This document shows positions 48,628 through 52,249 of a DNA stretch of 52,249 nucleotides, in pieces. The position numbers were made by a program, and so were the translations under genes. The first letter of the stretch is position 1, and every line of letters starts with the position of its first letter. The stretch comes from SIG424 sp045546695. Its GTDB lineage: Bacteria; Bacillota; Clostridia; UBA1212; UBA1255. The notes under the pieces were generated by a model. That model ran no database searches. It was not told where the DNA came from and was given only the letters and a program-made list of their open reading frames with translations. The stretch is taken from the NCBI GenBank assembly GCA_045546695.1, contig JAZQDE010000016.1, positions 1 to 52,249 on the forward strand, written 5' to 3'.

Positions 48628-49932
48628 TCAAACGATAACGCTTATTGCGCCGATGTAATTCAGCACCACGCCGTACGTAAGCAGCATAGCAGCAGGCACT
48701 TTAAAACGCTCCGCAAATTCTTTGCCACACAGCAGGATACAAAGCATCGCCGCCGGCACACAGTCTGCGATATATCTTGCTCCAAACTGGTACCCTCCGG
48801 GAGAACCGTGCATGAGCACCAGGAAAATATGTACGAAAATCGCAATCAATATTATAACTACGCTAATCCTGTCGCAATCATGCTCAATTTTCTTGTGAGC
48901 TACTTTCAGATAAACATCCTTGCCTACTCTGTAGAGTATTGCGCCTGCCAATAATATGAAAATTACACATGAAAGGTAGAAACAAAATCCGTATTTATTA
49001 TACTGAAGTCCCTCTGACGTAAATTCCGGCATTTCTTTTACCAGAGACTGGAAGTTACTTTTCACATAAGCCAGTGAAAACTGGCCATTTTCTTTTTGAC
49101 TTGCAAATTCAGGCAGATAGTTATGTCCAAATTCAAAAATACTGTCAAAACGGATATAGTTGTATGCCATATACGCAAACGCAACGATACCGGGCGCGAT
49201 AAAATACGTCCAGGTACGAAGGATTTTGAAATTATGTTTCTTGAAAATAATGTAAATCAGCAGTGGAAAATAAAACACCTGGAATGGTCTGCATCCGACT
49301 GCCAGTGCAAGCAGGAACATCGACAGGTAAACACACCATTTTCTGTCACTGAACACGAGATAAAAGGCTGCCATTGTCAGGCACATCGCCATTGATTGAG
49401 CGATGAACCATACGCTACCTGATAATGTCAGGTTAAAAATAGCAGAACCGACAGTAACAAACATGGCAAGTATCAGGGCTGTATCATCTTTGACCTTAAA
49501 CCTTTTTGCCAACAAGAAGGAAAAGGCAAACAGCAACATTCCGCACAGGAAGCTGACGAAATTACTTGGCGTATCGTACCCGAAAATGAAGCTCAGAAGC
49601 AGCATCGGCACTGCCGGAAAAGGTGGAAAACTCAGGTAATAGCTGTCTTCGTATATTGCCAATTCAAGATATGCATATTTCTGCACCTGCTCATCGTAAT
49701 TTTCCACATCGCTTTCGATAATGGCAATCTGACCATCTCTCCATTTCATAGCCTGAAGAGTGTAGCTGTCGTAGCCGTTATGGGCAAACATTAAATTGTC
49801 ACCTTCGCCGCTTCTTTTCTCAAAAATAAAATCATAGTAAGCAAACAACAAGATCAACGATAAAACGAGGACAACTGTTGTTCTTATTCTGCCGTCACGC
49901 AACAGATTTCTACAAGAAAAGTTCCTATGCAT
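48628..49932 (-). CDS. polytopic GT-C-like membrane protein
   Basis: 434 residues with about ten membrane helices. A first helix (about 17-36) is followed by a long outer loop (about 37-95) with NLMFAHNGYDSYTLQAMKW, then regularly spaced helices and short loops, for example VGCRPFQVFYFPLLIYIIF. The layout suits a GT-C glycosyltransferase or mannosyltransferase-like protein that would move a lipid-linked sugar, but the usual catalytic Asp motif is not obvious. The ATG at 49932 has GAGGT about 11 nt before it; this overlaps the stop of the upstream gene. It is the second gene of the unit with the coiled-coil membrane protein. Confidence 0.6.
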   Translation of the reverse strand: MHRNFSCRNLLRDGRIRTTVVLVLSLILLFAYYDFIFEKRSGEGDNLMFAHNGYDSYTLQAMKWRDGQIAIIESDVENYDEQVQKYAYLELAIYEDSYYLSFPPFPAVPMLLLSFIFGYDTPSNFVSFLCGMLLFAFSFLLAKRFKVKDDTALILAMFVTVGSAIFNLTLSGSVWFIAQSMAMCLTMAAFYLVFSDRKWCVYLSMFLLALAVGCRPFQVFYFPLLIYIIFKKHNFKILRTWTYFIAPGIVAFAYMAYNYIRFDSIFEFGHNYLPEFASQKENGQFSLAYVKSNFQSLVKEMPEFTSEGLQYNKYGFCFYLSCVIFILLAGAILYRVGKDVYLKVAHKKIEHDCDRISVVIILIAIFVHIFLVLMHGSPGGYQFGARYIADCVPAAMLCILLCGKEFAERFKVPAAMLLTYGVVLNYIGAISVIV

Positions 49933-49946
49933 CTTCCGCTGTTACC

Positions 49947-50492
49947 TCACAGTCGATCTTTTATAGAATCTTTAAACAGATCAGTTAAGATATCCTTTAT
50001 AGCTCCGCCAAAGAACTTGAATACTAAAATAACGGCTAAGGCAATCAGTAACATCACAAAAATCCATATCAGATGCCAGATAAATCTGGAGCGTGCATAA
50101 TTCTTACGTGAAATATTTCCTCCGACAAAAGAAAATACGATGGCAGCAATAAAGCCTATAATCGGAATGTTAAATAAATAATGAAGCCAAAAGAAAGTAC
50201 TGACATTTACAAGATGTTCTGAACGTATCTGTTCTTCCTGCTGTGCTTTTAATTTCCCCTCTGCGAGAACAAGCGCTGCACGTTCACGGTCAAGCAGTTC
50301 TCTTTCAGTTCTCAAATATTTGGCGAACGCTTCGTTGCTATCCTCGTGAGCCTTGTCCCGGTATGCGGCTTCGGATATCTGATTTTCCTCTTGTTTTGTA
50401 TTATCTTCATTCGGTAAAAGAACCTCTTCAGTCGGCGTTTCAACGATAGACACACTCTCAACATTTTCTTCTTTTTCATTTAATTCTGCCAT
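49947..50492 (-). CDS. coiled-coil membrane protein of unknown function
   Basis: 181 residues. An acidic, disordered N-terminus (1-50) is followed by a charged coiled coil (about 55-95, KYLRTERELLDRERAALVLAEG) and then two membrane helices (about 100-125 and 135-160) and a basic C-terminal amphipathic stretch. I do not recognise a family. The start at 50492 was chosen because GGAGGAGG precedes it; an upstream ATG (50543) lacks a site. The stop overlaps the ribosome binding site of the GT-C-like gene. Confidence 0.55.
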   Translation of the reverse strand: MAELNEKEENVESVSIVETPTEEVLLPNEDNTKQEENQISEAAYRDKAHEDSNEAFAKYLRTERELLDRERAALVLAEGKLKAQQEEQIRSEHLVNVSTFFWLHYLFNIPIIGFIAAIVFSFVGGNISRKNYARSRFIWHLIWIFVMLLIALAVILVFKFFGGAIKDILTDLFKDSIKDRL

Positions 50493-50523
50493 GTAGACCT
50501 CCTCCAAACAATTGATTTTCTTC

Positions 50524-50553
50524 ATTTTATCACAGTCTATCAAGGCAATGCAA
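50524..50553 (-). promoter_or_regulatory. possible promoter of the coiled-coil / GT-C unit
   Basis: TTGCAT, 18 bp, TAAAAT on the minus strand. The match is moderate. Confidence 0.35.
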
Positions 50554-50591
50554 TCTATTTGAATTCTTTTATCAGCTTACGAATAAACAAA

Positions 50592-50613
50592 GTGACGGCA
50601 CATAGGCCGTCAC
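50592..50613 (-). terminator. terminator after the GLUG surface protein gene
   Basis: A perfect 8-bp stem, GTGACGGC with GCCGTCAC, and a 6-nt loop, with a T-rich tail (TTTGTTTATT) on the minus strand. Confidence 0.8.
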
Positions 50614-50636
50614 GTACTTAAGTATATTAATTGTTT

Positions 50637-52249
50637 TTATCTTAGTTCCGGACCGTTTTCTCCCATTACCCAGATATTTTCAAAATCCCAAGCAACAAAC
50701 GTTTCCTGATTTTTTATTTCATCAGAAGTGACTATCTCCACGTATTGATGTGTGGGCATTGCCGAATACACTGCGCCTGATAATCCGGACAACCCACTAT
50801 ACTTATAATCATTTAACGGCGTGTAGTATGGCCTTAATTCCTCTACGTTGTAGTTATCTTCGAACTTCAATATACACGTATCTGAGAATCCTGCCCAATC
50901 ACTTTGATCTTTTTTATTTTTATCTATAATAAAAGTCCTAGTATAACGATCTAAAACAAGACCCACTAACGCACCGTGACAATATACGCGTTCATCCTCA
51001 CAGATATTGGGAGCATTAACTATGCCTGTAGCATAGCAATTCCATACTTCTACTTTATGATAGTCAGAATAAACGCTAGTCGTTCTGATAGAACCAATCA
51101 GAGATCCACAAGGGTTATAGTAATTTAACCACGGTCCTCCGTTTCTTGGAGTGTCATCCTGGCAAGGACTCCATTCCGCATACGGAACGTTTACGTTTCC
51201 TGTTGCATAGCAATCATGCACTATTGCATATGCGTACATTTGACCTATAAGGCCACCTGCACTTACCCCTCCGTAATGATTATCCGACACACACGTTACT
51301 TCCATATCAGAAAAACATCTTGTAATCTCAGTAGCATAAAGCGTATAACCAACCAATCCGCCTACATCACCGTCTAAAACGTTGATATTTCCTTTTGAAT
51401 AACACTTGTCAATCTTGATAAGGTTGGCAACACCAATCAAACCACCTATATTAGCTCGTTCTACTGACGTTACAAAATGGTGTATTTCAACATTAGTATT
51501 GCAGTTTTTAACATATATATCAGGGGCTCCGGACGGTGCGAACTCTTCACCATCAAACGCTCTTGACAAACCGCCTAACAAACCTCCGGTATAGCCGCCA
51601 CCTGTAATGTAACCGGTAACTGAGCAATTTACCATAAGGTCGCTTTGATTTTCCTTTAGGATACTATAACCTACCAGGCCCCCTGTAAACGTATTGGAAC
51701 TCTTGAAATCAACGACTGCAGTGCAATTCTCGAATTGACAACCAGTTGCGCAGCCAACCAAAGCCGCTGTATAAGAGCCCGTTCCGGGATAAATATTCGT
51801 ATTGTTCTCATATGTAATATGATTATCATCTGTAGTAGCATTAACTATGTTAATATTCTTAAATGATCCGTCCTCGGCGTGTGCAATCAAAGCAGTAGCC
51901 TCTGAATCCGCAACAAAGTGTATATTTAATATCTTATATCCGCCTCCATCATAATTATGTTTAAACGGATGATCATAATCGCCTATTTGAATCCATTCAG
52001 ACATGGACGCACAGTCTATATCATTTATCTGCTTAAAGTAGTAACCTGATTTATTTAATACTTTCGGCAAGTTCTTAAGATCATTTAAATTACTTATTAT
52101 AAATGGATCGCTTTTCGTACCTGATCCTTTAAATAACGGAGTCGGGGTCGGAGTCGGGGTCGGAGTAGGTTTCTTCGTCGGAGTCGGAGTGGGTTTCTTC
52201 GTCGGAGTCGGAGTGGGTTTCTTCGTCGGAGTCGGAGTGGGTTTCTTCG
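50637..52249 (-). CDS. GLUG-repeat surface protein, 5' part outside the window
   Basis: The frame is open to the window edge; an apparent start near 52070 is only an internal TTG. Residues seen, in order: a Lys/Pro/Thr linker made of KKPTPTPT units, then SGTKSDPFIISNLNDLKNL and QINDIDCA, which open a right-handed beta-helix, then at least six GLUG-type rungs (FTGGLVGYS, YTGGLLGGL, NIGGLIGVA, DVGGLVGYT, SAGGLIGQM, CGSLIGSI). The end (ENIWVMGENGPELR) is a plain C-terminus without an anchor, so attachment must come from the N-terminal part. GLUG proteins are found on bacterial surfaces in adhesins and IgA-protease-like proteins. Confidence 0.82.
   Translation of the reverse strand, partial: KKPTPTPTKKPTPTPTKKPTPTPTKKPTPTPTPTPTPLFKGSGTKSDPFIISNLNDLKNLPKVLNKSGYYFKQINDIDCASMSEWIQIGDYDHPFKHNYDGGGYKILNIHFVADSEATALIAHAEDGSFKNINIVNATTDDNHITYENNTNIYPGTGSYTAALVGCATGCQFENCTAVVDFKSSNTFTGGLVGYSILKENQSDLMVNCSVTGYITGGGYTGGLLGGLSRAFDGEEFAPSGAPDIYVKNCNTNVEIHHFVTSVERANIGGLIGVANLIKIDKCYSKGNINVLDGDVGGLVGYTLYATEITRCFSDMEVTCVSDNHYGGVSAGGLIGQMYAYAIVHDCYATGNVNVPYAEWSPCQDDTPRNGGPWLNYYNPCGSLIGSIRTTSVYSDYHKVEVWNCYATGIVNAPNICEDERVYCHGALVGLVLDRYTRTFIIDKNKKDQSDWAGFSDTCILKFEDNYNVEELRPYYTPLNDYKYSGLSGLSGAVYSAMPTHQYVEIVTSDEIKNQETFVAWDFENIWVMGENGPELR
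52169..52249 (-). repeat. 24-bp tandem repeats coding for KKPTPTPT
   Basis: GTTTCTTC recurs at 52169, 52193, 52217 and 52241, exactly every 24 bp. Each copy codes for eight residues of the linker of the GLUG protein. The array runs out of the window, so its length is unknown. Confidence 0.92.

Noticed and set aside
52068..52070. TTG at 52070 as start of the GLUG protein
   Set aside because: The same frame continues open through the Pro/Thr repeats to the window edge, and there is no ribosome binding site, so this is an internal Leu codon.

Overview
The window looks like a chromosomal segment of a low-to-middle G+C Gram-positive anaerobe of the class Clostridia. Evidence for this: purine-rich AGGAGG-type ribosome binding sites, lipoprotein signal peptides, tRNA genes without encoded CCA, and short polycistronic operons with 4-bp ATGA overlaps. 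It also carries CotH-like, BMP-family and YfbK-like proteins typical of gut Firmicutes. Almost every gene is on the minus strand. The plus strand carries only two tRNAs, a flavoprotein, trmL, one isolated nuclease-like gene and possibly a 14-codon ORF.

Layout. 1-2.9 kb: start of a class II fructose-bisphosphate aldolase gene, then a sigma factor / membrane partner / von Willebrand A lipoprotein operon. 3-5.8 kb: tRNA-Gly, a NagD-like HAD phosphatase, tRNA-Arg, a flavoprotein and trmL. 5.8-15.6 kb: a purine-salvage operon running xpt, nucleoside-binding lipoprotein, ABC ATPase and two permeases, continuing into trpS and a CotH/RCC1 surface lipoprotein. 15.7-24.5 kb: an operon that begins with a rhamnulose-phosphate-aldolase/dehydrogenase fusion and continues with an atypical type IIA topoisomerase pair, a PHP protein and an FAD dehydrogenase. 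A GH78-like alpha-L-rhamnosidase gene lies directly upstream, which supports rhamnose use.

26.9-28.3 kb is the strangest part. An AT-rich array of inverted repeats has an exact 71-bp period and stands in front of a lone plus-strand PD-(D/E)XK nuclease-like gene, which probably starts with AUU. This is my main candidate for an undescribed system.

28.4-39.8 kb: a large beta-helix surface protein, the phospholipid genes psd and pssA, rho, tRNA-Leu, and a run of secreted proteins. Three of these secreted proteins end in a shared tail: CGSS, then a membrane helix, then a Lys/Arg-rich end. A fourth copy of this tail sits at 48 kb on a polytopic zinc-ribbon protein. This looks like a C-terminal sorting signal with an invariant cysteine. 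39.9-44.4 kb: a sugar ABC importer whose binding protein has an extra C-terminal membrane anchor. 44.4-47.3 kb: tRNA-Thr and valS. 47.4-52.2 kb: two zinc-ribbon membrane proteins, a polytopic GT-C-like protein, a coiled-coil membrane protein, and a GLUG-repeat surface protein cut by the window edge.

All assignments come from reading motifs by eye. No database search or structure prediction was run. Promoter and terminator calls are pattern matches.
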